Source: Anaerohalosphaera lusitana (GTDB lineage Bacteria > Planctomycetota > Phycisphaerae > Sedimentisphaerales > Anaerohalosphaeraceae). From it: a stretch of DNA of 64,000 bases. Position numbers and translations under genes: made by a program. Position 1 is the stretch's first letter, and each line of letters begins with the position of its first letter. The notes beneath the pieces were generated by a model. It was not told the DNA's origin. It did no database searches and saw only the letters and a list, made by a program, of their open reading frames with translations. This document shows, in pieces, positions 1 to 7,955 of this stretch. The stretch covers positions 558,001-622,000 of the forward strand of contig NZ_CP019791.1 in assembly GCF_002007645.1 (NCBI RefSeq), read 5' to 3'.

Positions 1-477
1 GCACTAGTACAAAACGAACCAGGCGTTCTCGCACACGTTTCCGGCATGTTTGCAGCAAGGGCGTTCAATATTGACTCGCTCGCTGTCGGCCGAACGGATG
101 ACCCGAAACTGAGCCGAATGACCATCGTTGTCGTCGGCGATGACCGCATGGTAGAACAGGTCCGCAAGCAACTTGCGAAGATCGTCTCAGTAGTGAAGGT
201 CCAGGACTTCGCAGGCAAGGATACCGTTGCACGCGATCTGATGCTGCTGTCGGTAGCGGCGCCTGCGGAAAAACGGCCTGAGATTTTCGCCCTCATCGAG
301 ATGTTCAACGCAAAAGTTGTAGACATTGGACCAAAATTTGTTATGGTAGAGGTTTCTGGTCCCGAAGCTAAGATCGAGGCTTTCATCGAAGCATGCAAAC
401 CATACGGCGTCAAAAATGTTGCTCGTACCGGTACCATCGCAATGCCGAGACAGCCGCGATCGAATTCTCAGGAATAA
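1..477 (+). CDS. ilvN: acetolactate synthase small (regulatory) subunit, 5'-truncated by the window edge
   Basis: The frame is open from base 1, so the start codon lies outside the window. The visible protein begins ALVQNEPGVLAHVSGMF, the start of the N-terminal ACT domain typical of IlvN/IlvH, and continues through FNIDSLAVG, also characteristic of the family. The small subunit binds branched-chain amino acids and regulates the catalytic subunit IlvB at the first common step of valine, leucine and isoleucine synthesis. About 159 residues are visible, close to a full small subunit, so only a few residues are missing. ilvC follows 33 bases downstream, the usual ilvBNC operon order. Confidence 0.93.
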   Translation, partial: ALVQNEPGVLAHVSGMFAARAFNIDSLAVGRTDDPKLSRMTIVVVGDDRMVEQVRKQLAKIVSVVKVQDFAGKDTVARDLMLLSVAAPAEKRPEIFALIEMFNAKVVDIGPKFVMVEVSGPEAKIEAFIEACKPYGVKNVARTGTIAMPRQPRSNSQE

Positions 478-510
478 CTCAGACAATCTTTGAAAAGGAG
501 TAGCACTGAA

Positions 511-1512
511 ATGGCAAACATATACTACGAAAACGAAGCACCTATCGATGCGCTTAAAGGCAAGAAGGTCGCCGTCATCGGCTACGGCTCACAGGGCCAC
601 GGCCATTCGCAGAATCTGCGTGACAGCGGCATCGACGTAGCAGTCGCCGAACTCGAAGGCACGGACAATTTCAACCTCGCCAAAGAGCACGGCTTTAACC
701 CGACCGACATCAAGACAGCTATCGACGGCGCGGCGCTGATAATCATTACGCTGCCCGATGAGGTCCAGGCGAAGGTTTACAATTCGGACATCGCTCCGAA
801 CCTCCAGCCCGGTCAGACACTTGGTTTCTGTCATGGCTTTAACATCATCTTCGGCTACATCCAGCCGCCTGAGAATACCAACGTTGTAATGATCGCCCCG
901 AAGGGTCCGGGCCACCTCGTTCGTGCTGAGTACGAAAAAGGCGGCGGCGTACCTTGTCTGATCGCTGTCGAACAGGACGCGACAGGCGATGCAAAAGACG
1001 TGGCTCTGGCATGGGCGAACGGCATCGGCGGTGCTCGCGCGGGCATCATCGAGACCACCTTCAAGGAAGAGACCGAAACCGATCTGTTCGGCGAACAGGT
1101 TGTTCTCTGCGGCGGCCTGACCGCTCTGATCAAGGCGGGTTTTGAAACTCTCGTTGATGCAGGCTATCAGCCCGAGATCGCATATTTCGAATGCCTCCAT
1201 GAAGTCAAGCTCATCGTCGACCTGATGTATCAGGGCGGTCTGAGCTACATGCGGTACTCGATTTCGAACACTGCTGAGTATGGCGATCTGTCACGCGGGT
1301 CACGGATCATAACGGATGAAACCAAGGCCGAGATGAAGAAGATCCTCTCGGAGATCCAGACTGGCGAATTTGCAAAGGAATGGGTCGCAGAGTACCAGGG
1401 CGGCATGAAGAAGTTCAACGAGCTTTACGAAAAGGACTACACTTCGAAGCTCGAGACCGTCGGCAGAAAGCTTCGCTCCATGATGAAGTGGATCGACGCT
1501 AAGGAAGTATAA
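511..1512 (+). CDS. ilvC: ketol-acid reductoisomerase (class I)
   Basis: 333 residues, the usual size of a class I (short) KARI. The enzyme converts acetolactate or acetohydroxybutyrate to the dihydroxy acid using NAD(P)H and Mg2+. The N-terminal Rossmann motif [17 protein letters not shown] lies near residue 23, and the metal-binding knotted domain carries DLFGEQ and the C-terminal LRSMMKWI signature. I place the start at ATG 511 because AAAGGAG lies at 494-500. A longer reading from TTG at 490 adds seven residues but has no ribosome binding site. It sits directly after ilvN and is closed by a terminator at 1528-1558. Confidence 0.97.
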   Translation: MANIYYENEAPIDALKGKKVAVIGYGSQGHGHSQNLRDSGIDVAVAELEGTDNFNLAKEHGFNPTDIKTAIDGAALIIITLPDEVQAKVYNSDIAPNLQPGQTLGFCHGFNIIFGYIQPPENTNVVMIAPKGPGHLVRAEYEKGGGVPCLIAVEQDATGDAKDVALAWANGIGGARAGIIETTFKEETETDLFGEQVVLCGGLTALIKAGFETLVDAGYQPEIAYFECLHEVKLIVDLMYQGGLSYMRYSISNTAEYGDLSRGSRIITDETKAEMKKILSEIQTGEFAKEWVAEYQGGMKKFNELYEKDYTSKLETVGRKLRSMMKWIDAKEV

Positions 1513-1527
1513 GGTACAGTACTACAA

Positions 1528-1558
1528 AGGCCCGGCATGATCTTGTCGGGCCTCTTTT
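1528..1558 (+). terminator. Rho-independent terminator after ilvC
   Basis: Inverted repeat AGGCCCG (1528-1534) / CGGGCCT (1547-1553) followed by CTTTT, 15 bases after the ilvC stop. Confidence 0.85.
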
Positions 1559-1592
1559 AATCTGCTCAAACTGTTTTTAGGAAGGGGCCCAA

Positions 1593-2315
1593 ATGAGGTC
1601 GATAAGTTTGATCCTGATCGCCGTCACCTGCACCGTAATGCTTGCAGGCTGTCAGAACATCGAAAAAGAAAATCAGATTTTCAGCCGGTACTACATGACC
1701 GAACTCAAAACCAGCACCTCGGCTGATGTCCTTCCAATGATCGCCCAGGACCGCGAGCTCACCAGCCAGAGCGAATCCGTCATCGTTGCCTGGGACCAGA
1801 AGAAGAACCACGACCGCATCTGGTTCAACATGGTCGCATTTGATGAAGACGAACTTACCGCTGTACGCAAGTACGCATTCAACACCAACGAAACACCACA
1901 GGGCATCTACGATCTATTCCCCACTCAGAACATTCGCTTCGATGCGAGCATGGTTCTCTCTGAAGACGTACTGGGCGAACCGTACAACACCGAAGATGCC
2001 AGACGCATTGCCTTTATAGAAGCTCTGGACGATAATTTCGACAGCGATATCGCAGCAGTACGTCAGGACAGCGAAACGCTCGAAGCGGGCTATATGCTCA
2101 TAAAGCAGGTGCTAAATACGATCCTGCACAAGCTCGACAACTCGCCCGCACTCGCCCAGCGGCTCTCTGATCCTGCAGGCATGGAGTTCGACCACATGAA
2201 CTTCGATGAGGGCAAAGTCAGAATGACCACCGAAGGCGACATCATGAAATTCAAAGTTAAGATCGGCTCCTACGTAAAAGACTTCGAAGAACACCCAGAC
2301 GTAAAAAGCATGTAG
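1593..2315 (+). CDS. putative lipoprotein, function unknown
   Basis: 240 residues. The N-terminus is a lipoprotein signal: charged MRS, a hydrophobic stretch and the lipobox LAGC with Cys at about residue 20, so the mature protein should be anchored by lipid in a membrane. The rest is soluble and acidic with no motif I recognise. A GGAAGG-type ribosome binding site precedes ATG 1593. The gene has its own strong terminator (2341-2375) and is separated from ilvC by another, so it is probably a single-gene transcript. Confidence 0.7.
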   Translation: MRSISLILIAVTCTVMLAGCQNIEKENQIFSRYYMTELKTSTSADVLPMIAQDRELTSQSESVIVAWDQKKNHDRIWFNMVAFDEDELTAVRKYAFNTNETPQGIYDLFPTQNIRFDASMVLSEDVLGEPYNTEDARRIAFIEALDDNFDSDIAAVRQDSETLEAGYMLIKQVLNTILHKLDNSPALAQRLSDPAGMEFDHMNFDEGKVRMTTEGDIMKFKVKIGSYVKDFEEHPDVKSM

Positions 2316-2340
2316 CAAAGCACAGCGACCATCGAATACC

Positions 2341-2375
2341 AAAGGGCGGCCATCAAAAGATGCCGCCCTTTTTCT
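2341..2375 (+). terminator. Rho-independent terminator after the lipoprotein gene
   Basis: AAAGGGCGGC / GCCGCCCTTT stem with a short loop and a T-rich tail. A second perfect inverted repeat, TGCGGAAC / GTTCCGCA (2381-2402), lies just beyond it. Confidence 0.88.
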
Positions 2376-2440
2376 TATCATGCGGAACGGAAGTGTTCCG
2401 CATATTCCTTTGGCTGGTAATCTTTCAAAGATATTCAAGT

Positions 2441-2478
2441 AAAAAAGGCCTTTCTAAGCTTCCTTGCGCGAAAGGCCC
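2441..2478 (-). terminator. Rho-independent terminator for the ATP-cone gene
   Basis: Read on the minus strand: GGCCTTTC, a 15-base loop, GAAAGGCC and then six T. It lies about 200 bases beyond the stop of the ATP-cone gene, leaving a long 3' untranslated region. Confidence 0.75.
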
Positions 2479-2677
2479 TCGATTTACATAAGAAGCATCC
2501 AGACGGTACATCGATCCGGCATATTTCGGCACCTGTCCGTTTTCCATTCGTCCCGGCTGACCGGCCAAATCGACAAGCAGCTTCCCTTCTGCAACCGCCT
2601 GAATACGACCATCCCTGGCCTGCTTCTAAATAACTTTTCCATTCTCCGCCATCATGTCCCGACGGCCAAACCACCAT

Positions 2678-3235
2678 CTATCCGGCCATCGCCTCCAGTC
2701 GATCCCGGGCGCCTATCATCGCTTCGAGATCCGCCAGTACGATCTGCCTTATCAAGCCCTTGCGAATGCGGCTGAGCCCGAGTCCGAAGACTTTCTCTTC
2801 TACAGACCCCGCAACTGCGCGGGCAAGCCGCACATTCAGGCCATCCTGGCCAACGAGGTCCGCAACGATCCGTGACTTGTCCCAGGAACTTATCCCTGTT
2901 CCGGGTATGGCGCCCCCACAGCTTCCGTTCTCGCCGATAACTTCTATTCTGCGCCTTCTGAGCTGCCGATCCGTTCTGTGTTCGGCCAGCAACTCGGCGG
3001 CCTTTCGGTTGCCGGTGCCCACCAGCACCGAAATCACCATCGAATGGATCTGACCGCTTGTCAGCGGATTCCGCCCGCAGTTGTAAACATGAAACGTCAC
3101 CGCTTCTGCCAACTGCTCAGCGGCGAAAATATCTGCCTGGCCTGCACCTGTGATCGCCCGGTTCAAACTTCCGAGCACCTTCGTGTGCAGATAATCCTCC
3201 AGACTTCCGTCCGCCTTGACGACCATAACGTGCAT
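2678..3235 (-). CDS. stand-alone ATP-cone domain protein
   Basis: 185 residues. Residues 1-95 read as an ATP-cone: VVKADGSLEDYLHTKV at the start, then alternating helices ending in a VxVLVGTGNRKAAELL-like segment. ATP-cones sense ATP/dATP in ribonucleotide reductase and in the repressor NrdR. This protein carries the cone without a reductase or zinc ribbon. The rest is helical and unrecognised. AGGAG lies nine bases before ATG 3235. nrdR lies 237 bases upstream on the same strand, suggesting a shared role in dNTP-dependent regulation, but that is inference from position. Confidence 0.7.
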   Translation of the reverse strand: MHVMVVKADGSLEDYLHTKVLGSLNRAITGAGQADIFAAEQLAEAVTFHVYNCGRNPLTSGQIHSMVISVLVGTGNRKAAELLAEHRTDRQLRRRRIEVIGENGSCGGAIPGTGISSWDKSRIVADLVGQDGLNVRLARAVAGSVEEKVFGLGLSRIRKGLIRQIVLADLEAMIGARDRLEAMAG

Positions 3236-3472
3236 TGGTCAACGCTCCTGAATAACTGTTTTTATTTCCGCAAAAACAGTTCCAGACAAAGCCTTGAAAC
3301 CACAGCAAAACTGACGAGCAATCGCAAAACACTTTCTGAAAAGCTCCTGTGATCACCAAGAAGAACTACTAAACAAAGTCCATCATATCACCCCGGTTGA
3401 ATTGGCCCTCCCGGCCTATCTCCCGCGCTCGTCTCAATAGAACATCTTTAAAAATTGTCCTAAAGCTTTATG

Positions 3473-4009
3473 CTAAAACAATTTCGGCTGCTTGGAATTC
3501 GGCTCATCCGACTTTTCCTCGTCTTCTGTCGCAGCCTTCTCGCCTTCTTCCATCATCTGGCGAAACTCTTCAAACAGCTCACCAGCGTCCTTAAAGTCCA
3601 TATAAACGCTTGCAAACCGGATGTAAGCCACTTTATCGATCTGGCGCAGATGACGCATTGCGCTTTCGCCGATAAAAATAGAAGAGACCTCCTTGTCAAA
3701 CCGCCTGAATATTTCCTCTTCGACCTTGTCCGCCAGATCCTGAATGGCATCCGCCGAGACGGGCCGCTTGTAACATGCTTTCAGCAAACCACTTATGAGC
3801 TTTTCGCGATCATACGGCACCCGCGATCTATCTCGCTTGACCACCGTAAGCTTAAATCCCTCGGCGATCTTCTCATAAGTCGTGAACCGTCGATTGCACG
3901 CAAGACATTCCCTTCTCCTGCGTATAATACGGCCGCCTTCGCTGCTGCGCGAATCTATGACCTTGTCCTCGTTTTCCTTACAGAAAGGGCATCGCACGGC
4001 CTGGCCCAC
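3473..4009 (-). CDS. nrdR: transcriptional repressor NrdR
   Basis: 178 residues. The N-terminal zinc ribbon has C7-P-F-C10 and C35-L-A-C38 with RRRREC and NRRFTTYE, exactly the NrdR signature. It is followed by an ATP-cone (VVKRDRSRVPYDREKL onward). NrdR binds ATP or dATP and represses ribonucleotide reductase genes. The C-terminal 25 residues are an acidic, low-complexity tail beyond the usual length of about 150. No reductase gene is in the window. The promoter should lie in 4010-4240. Confidence 0.95.
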   Translation of the reverse strand: MGQAVRCPFCKENEDKVIDSRSSEGGRIIRRRRECLACNRRFTTYEKIAEGFKLTVVKRDRSRVPYDREKLISGLLKACYKRPVSADAIQDLADKVEEEIFRRFDKEVSSIFIGESAMRHLRQIDKVAYIRFASVYMDFKDAGELFEEFRQMMEEGEKAATEDEEKSDEPNSKQPKLF

Positions 4010-4242
4010 CCAAAAAATCGCATTTTCTCACAATCGATTGCGTACCTCTGCACGATATCTGGTACGAGCTCAATGTTAAAGCCCATATATTGTACGTCAA
4101 GGGAAATCCCCCATCTTTTTCCGCGTAAAAAGCCCGACAACCTGTGAATTGTTGTTTTTAGTCTCCGCAACTCATTGCACTGCAACAGGTAACAGCGAAA
4201 CTAACAAAAAACTAACAGGCCCGATAAAATTTGATCTGGCGC

Positions 4243-4273
4243 AATAAAAAGGCCCTCGCGCTATGCGAGAGCC
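4243..4273 (-). terminator. Rho-independent terminator ending the candidate RNA
   Basis: On the minus strand GGCTCTCGC / GCGAGGGCC closes a short loop and is followed by TTTTTATT. Confidence 0.8.
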
Positions 4274-4610
4274 TCTCTATTTATAACTGGAAGGCCCAAA
4301 GCCCGGTTTCAAAGTGGAACCCGGCCCGGCACCGATCAAAATCGGAGCCAGCGTTCGCCCGGTTTCCGAACCGCAGCCTTCCCCCCAGAACTTCCACGGA
4401 CTCTCCTCAGGTAAAGAGTCCGAAAGTCACTTAATTGCAATAAAAACCGCCGCTGCCGACCCGAAGGTCGACTCGCGGCTGTTATCCCCCCAAATAGCTT
4501 CTCGGCCGGTCTTTAGTGTTTTTTTCAGGCCGCTGCGGAGAATTCTCTCCGATCCGATCGCCCGCAAGGTTTAATAAAGCCGCCTTACGACGACTTATGA
4601 CCGTCCACTA
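4243..4610 (-). ncRNA. candidate structured non-coding RNA, family not recognised
   Basis: A 370-base stretch with no convincing ORF but many stable hairpins when read on the minus strand: CGGAGA/TCTCCG (4536-4551), CGACC-TTCG-GGTCG (4457-4470, nested in a GCCGC/GCGGC stem), GGACTCT/AGAGTCC (4398-4421), and a closing hairpin with a T-run (4243-4273). A possible promoter (TTGGAG, 17 bases, TATGTT) lies just upstream near 4610-4650. I looked for the conserved parts of tmRNA, RNase P RNA, SRP RNA and the cobalamin riboswitch and did not find them. It could be an independent RNA or a long leader for something downstream, although the terminator separates it from nrdR. Confidence 0.5.
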
Positions 4611-4714
4611 AAAACATAATAAATGATTGCTGTTGCTCCAAATCCTGCCGGCCGAAAAATGCTACGATAACTCAAACTCATTACTGTCAATGAACTTCCC
4701 AGTGCCGATCCTCA

Positions 4715-4795
4715 TCACAACGGCATTCCATCAGGATACAGCACCCGAACAATCACGTTGACAATTTTGTCCATCACCATTTTTACCAGCTTCAT
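4715..4795 (-). CDS. 26-residue small protein with a strong ribosome binding site
   Basis: ATG at 4795 is preceded by AGGAGG with a five-base gap, one of the best Shine-Dalgarno matches in the window. The product starts MKLVKMVMDKIVNVIVRVL and ends YPDGMPL: an amphipathic helix of Val/Ile/Leu/Met alternating with Lys, Asp and Arg. It was found by reading the gap by eye. It could be a membrane-associated peptide or a leader peptide; there is no evidence for a specific function. Confidence 0.45.
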   Translation of the reverse strand: MKLVKMVMDKIVNVIVRVLYPDGMPL

Positions 4796-5239
4796 CACGA
4801 CCTCCTAAGCCAAAAAAAGCTACTCACTCTACGACTCTCGCGGAATCCTGTATCAACTGAAAATGTTTTTCTCCGATTCTGAACCCGGCGGTCCTCTGCC
4901 AGCCATAAAGACTCGCTTGCATAACATCAAAGTGATCAGACTATCCATATATCCCCTTTCGCTCGAATTCTGAATTTCTTTTACCGATCAGAATTCTCGG
5001 TGGTCTGGATGTCCATCTCATTATCACACCCCATTAACTTAACTCATCCTTCAACTAACAATTTACCAGAAAGCCCGCTTGACAATCAAGAAATTGTTAA
5101 GTAAATGTTAACGAGCAATGGTTCTGCGATAAGCTGCTACCCTCAATCCCGTATGCCAGCAGCAAGACCCCTGTTTTTATCGGCTCTGCCTGCCCTGGAT
5201 AATTTGTCTGAACGCTCAGATTTTTTCGCAAAGCGCGCA
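4796..5239. other. non-coding stretch
   Basis: No credible gene. It holds a perfect nine-base inverted repeat (see 4965-4996) and should contain the promoter for the minus-strand small ORF. Confidence 0.5.
4965..4996. repeat. perfect inverted repeat
   Basis: GAATTCTGA (4965-4973) and TCAGAATTC (4988-4996) with a 14-base spacer. It is AT-rich and lacks a T-run, so it could be an operator rather than a terminator. Confidence 0.5.
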
Positions 5240-5283
5240 GAAAAGGTGCCCGCTGAAACGCACATTCGCCCCAGCAGGCACCT
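5240..5283 (-). terminator. Rho-independent terminator for the M48 peptidase gene
   Basis: Minus-strand stem AGGTGCCTGCTG / CAGCGGGCACCT followed by TTTTCTG, 33 bases beyond the stop codon. Confidence 0.82.
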
Positions 5284-5315
5284 GGCTTAGCTGTAACATG
5301 TCCAATCGGGTGTGC

Positions 5316-6107
5316 CTAAAGATTATTCAGTACATACCGCTGATAATCCGCCTCACCCCGCTTGACATCGCTGTAACGCATACCCCTGATCCTGTCCTCC
5401 AGGATCGCCTGCCGATTCGCAGGTGCCGGGTGCGTTGACAAAAACTCGAATCCGCCCCCGCCCAGCTGTTCCAGCATAATCATCGTCTCCAGCAGTCCCT
5501 GCGGATCATAACCTGCCCGCAGCATGTAATCCATGCCGTACGTATCTGCCTCGATCTCGTCCTCTCTGCTGTATCTCAACTGCAGCAGTTGTCCGCCCAG
5601 ATCCGCAGCGGTCAGCGCTCCTGCCGGCGCATCGGTTGCGCTGCCGATACCCTGCAGCAGCAGGTCGAAACCTATCTGCCTGCTTATCGCCTGCGAGCTG
5701 TGCCTTATCGTCACATGTGCAACCTCGTGCGCAAGGATCCCCGCAAGCTGAGCCTCGTCGTCAATATTCCGTAACATACCCTCCGTAATGAAGATATGGC
5801 CGCCGGGCAGGGCCGAAGCATTCACCGACTTATCCCGGACGGCAGTAAACTCGAAATCTTCGCCAGCCAGATGCGTTTGCCGCACAATACTGCTGCCCAC
5901 GCTGTCTATGTAGTTCTGCAATTGCGTGTTCTGTATGGCCCCGCCAAGCTGCTTTTCCACCTCCGGCGCATATTCCTCACCAATACGTTTCTCCTCTTCC
6001 GAGGACACGAACATGAGTTCTCGCTCACCCGTAACAGGATTGGTGGAACATCCAGTGATTATGCCCGAAAACGCAACCATTAGCATTGAAAATAGCATCT
6101 TTCGCAT
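5316..6107 (-). CDS. M48 family zinc metallopeptidase lipoprotein
   Basis: 263 residues. A lipoprotein signal ends in ITGC with Cys20, followed by STNPVTGERELMFVS, typical of BepA/LoiP-like M48 proteins. The zinc site is HEVAH (H127, E128, H131), with the third ligand expected at the Glu in EDEIEAD (about residue 186). Such enzymes degrade or help fold outer-membrane proteins in the periplasm. It has the core peptidase domain but lacks the TPR domain of BepA. The gene is monocistronic, with its terminator at 5240-5283 and a divergent promoter region shared with the Rnf operon. Confidence 0.93.
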   Translation of the reverse strand: MRKMLFSMLMVAFSGIITGCSTNPVTGERELMFVSSEEEKRIGEEYAPEVEKQLGGAIQNTQLQNYIDSVGSSIVRQTHLAGEDFEFTAVRDKSVNASALPGGHIFITEGMLRNIDDEAQLAGILAHEVAHVTIRHSSQAISRQIGFDLLLQGIGSATDAPAGALTAADLGGQLLQLRYSREDEIEADTYGMDYMLRAGYDPQGLLETMIMLEQLGGGGFEFLSTHPAPANRQAILEDRIRGMRYSDVKRGEADYQRYVLNNL

Positions 6108-6157
6108 CTGATCTTACCTCCCGGCCGCAAAACTCGGCGCTGTCTGAAAATTTTAAC

Positions 6158-6186
6158 TTGAAAGTTCACCTCATATTAATTATAAG
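6158..6186 (+). promoter_or_regulatory. probable promoter of the Rnf operon
   Basis: TTGAAA (6158-6163), a 17-base spacer and TATAAG (6181-6186), 30 bases before the first ATG of the operon. Confidence 0.6.
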
Positions 6187-6215
6187 CTCGACTTTAGGCC
6201 TGAGGACATATAAAA

Positions 6216-6533
6216 ATGACACAGGATAAGTTTTGCTCCAATTGCCCTAACAAACACGATTGCAAAAGCATCTATGAAGCAATGGGCAATACCAAAGGAG
6301 AGTCCGTCGTGCTCAAGGTCATTGTCGCCTTCCTGCTCCCCATAATAATATTTATCGCAGCATTGATGTTATCGCAGGAACTGCTGGCTGACAAGCTTGA
6401 CGGACAAAAAACGGAGGCGGTTGTTCCCGCACTCATCGCATTGGGAGCAACCCTTACATGGATAACGGTTATTTACGTGATTAATACGATCCTGGCCAGA
6501 AGGTCAGGCCGGAGTTCATCGCAAGGAGATTAA
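6216..6533 (+). CDS. small membrane protein with Cys motif, first gene of the Rnf operon
   Basis: 105 residues. The N-terminus has three cysteines in CSNCPNKHDC, which could bind a metal or an iron-sulfur cluster. Two hydrophobic segments follow (about residues 32-53 and 67-90), with a basic C-terminus. It ends two bases before rnfC and its last codons contain the rnfC ribosome binding site, so the two are probably co-translated. In other bacteria an RseC-like membrane protein often sits in rnf loci; this has a similar layout but I cannot claim homology. Confidence 0.65.
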   Translation: MTQDKFCSNCPNKHDCKSIYEAMGNTKGESVVLKVIVAFLLPIIIFIAALMLSQELLADKLDGQKTEAVVPALIALGATLTWITVIYVINTILARRSGRSSSQGD

Positions 6534-6535
6534 AA

Positions 6536-7903
6536 ATTTCTAGCTCGACCAAAAAATCATTCCCGGGCGGAGTACACCCTGCGGACCAGAAAGAACTGAC
6601 CGCCGATAGCGCGATCCAGCAGATCGCACCTCCAAAACAGGTTGCAATTCTGTTAAGCCAGCACATCGGCGCACCAAACCATCCGACAGTCAAAAAACGT
6701 GACACCGTCGAGATCGGCCAGGTGATTGGCACAACCGACGCTTTTGTTTCCTCGCCCGTCCACTCGCCCGTTAACGGAACGGTAAAAGATATCGCTTTGC
6801 GCTCGCATCCGGTTCTTGGACGTACCGAGGCGATCGTCATCGACACCGACGAAGAAAACCCGGGCATTAAAACTCCTGTTGCGGATAGATTCGATGCTTC
6901 CTTCGACGAAAACAAATTCACCGCACAGCAGATCGGTGACGCGATCAAAAACGCAGGCATCGTGGGCATGGGCGGTGCAGGTTTCCCGACACGCGTAAAG
7001 GTCGAGCCTGACACAGAACCCAAAAAGCACACGATGCTAATAAACGCCTGTGAGTGCGAACCATATATAACATGTGACTACCGCGTGATGCTCGAATGGA
7101 CATACCAGTTCATCGCGGGCATAAAGCTCGCCAAAAAGATCTCAGGGTGCAAACGTGTCTGCATCGGCGTGGAAGACAACAAGACCGAGGCTCTGCAGGT
7201 ACTCAAAGAAGCCATCGAAAAGGCCTCGCCTGATTTCGAGCTGATCCCTTTGCAGACAAAATACCCGCAGGGCGGCGAAAAACAGTTGATCAAAGCGGTC
7301 CTCGATCAGGACGTACCGCTTGGCGGTATCCCGCCGCAGATCGGACTGCTGGTCATGAACGTTGCGACATGTGCAGCGATCGCCGAAGCTGTCGTACTCG
7401 ATCAGCCGTTGACACATCGCGCACTGACTGTCACGGGCCACGGCATCAACTCGCCTGGCAACTTCTATGTGCCCATCGGCACACCCATCCAGGAGATCAT
7501 CGACCTGTGCGGCGGCCTGAAGGACTCGGCTGTGAAAGTCATTTTGGGCGGGCCGATGATGGGCTTTGCTGTCGGCGACCTTTCGACCCCGGTCACAAAG
7601 ACCTGCGGCTCGATACTCGTCCTCTCGAAAGACGAAATCTCGAAAGCGAAGTTCGAACGCAAACAAACGCCCTGCATACGCTGCGGTCGATGCCTTGAGG
7701 TCTGCCCAGCGAACATAAACCCGACAAAGATCGCTCATTCAGTCAAGCACAACATGCTCGACCTGGCTGAGCAGTATCACATGGCCGCGTGCATCGAGTG
7801 CGGTTGCTGCAGCTACATCTGCCCAGCCAACATCGAAATAACGGGTCACATAAAAACTGGCAAGGTCCTCAAGGCCCGACAGCAAAAAAAAATGCCTAAG
7901 TAA
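6536..7903 (+). CDS. rnfC: Rnf complex subunit C, apparent AUU start
   Basis: 455 residues. RnfC is the peripheral subunit that carries electrons between NAD(H) and the rest of the complex. FPGGVHPADQKEL, the conserved N-terminus, starts at residue 9. Two 4Fe-4S motifs are near the C-terminus (CIRCGRCLEVCP and CIECGCCSYICP). The conserved N-terminus lies upstream of the first GTG (6722), and the frame back to its stop at 6482 contains no ATG, GTG or TTG before it. AAGGAG (6523-6528) lies seven bases before ATT 6536, so AUU is the only good initiator. Five more rnf genes follow in order D, G, E, A, B. Confidence 0.9.
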   Translation: MSSSTKKSFPGGVHPADQKELTADSAIQQIAPPKQVAILLSQHIGAPNHPTVKKRDTVEIGQVIGTTDAFVSSPVHSPVNGTVKDIALRSHPVLGRTEAIVIDTDEENPGIKTPVADRFDASFDENKFTAQQIGDAIKNAGIVGMGGAGFPTRVKVEPDTEPKKHTMLINACECEPYITCDYRVMLEWTYQFIAGIKLAKKISGCKRVCIGVEDNKTEALQVLKEAIEKASPDFELIPLQTKYPQGGEKQLIKAVLDQDVPLGGIPPQIGLLVMNVATCAAIAEAVVLDQPLTHRALTVTGHGINSPGNFYVPIGTPIQEIIDLCGGLKDSAVKVILGGPMMGFAVGDLSTPVTKTCGSILVLSKDEISKAKFERKQTPCIRCGRCLEVCPANINPTKIAHSVKHNMLDLAEQYHMAACIECGCCSYICPANIEITGHIKTGKVLKARQQKKMPK

Positions 7904-7955
7904 CTGCCAAATCCGGCAAATCAACTGGTAACCCGAAATTAGGACACTGGTTCAA

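Noticed and set aside
2425-2655. A 70-codon coding-like frame downstream of the ATP-cone gene with one in-frame TAG
   Set aside because: A good terminator (2441-2478) lies inside its end, and the only starts give a stop after nine codons. It is treated as 3' untranslated region.
4380-4430. Resemblance of GAGGAGAGTCC and GGGGGGAAGGC to RNase P RNA and cobalamin riboswitch motifs
   Set aside because: The other conserved blocks of both families are absent.
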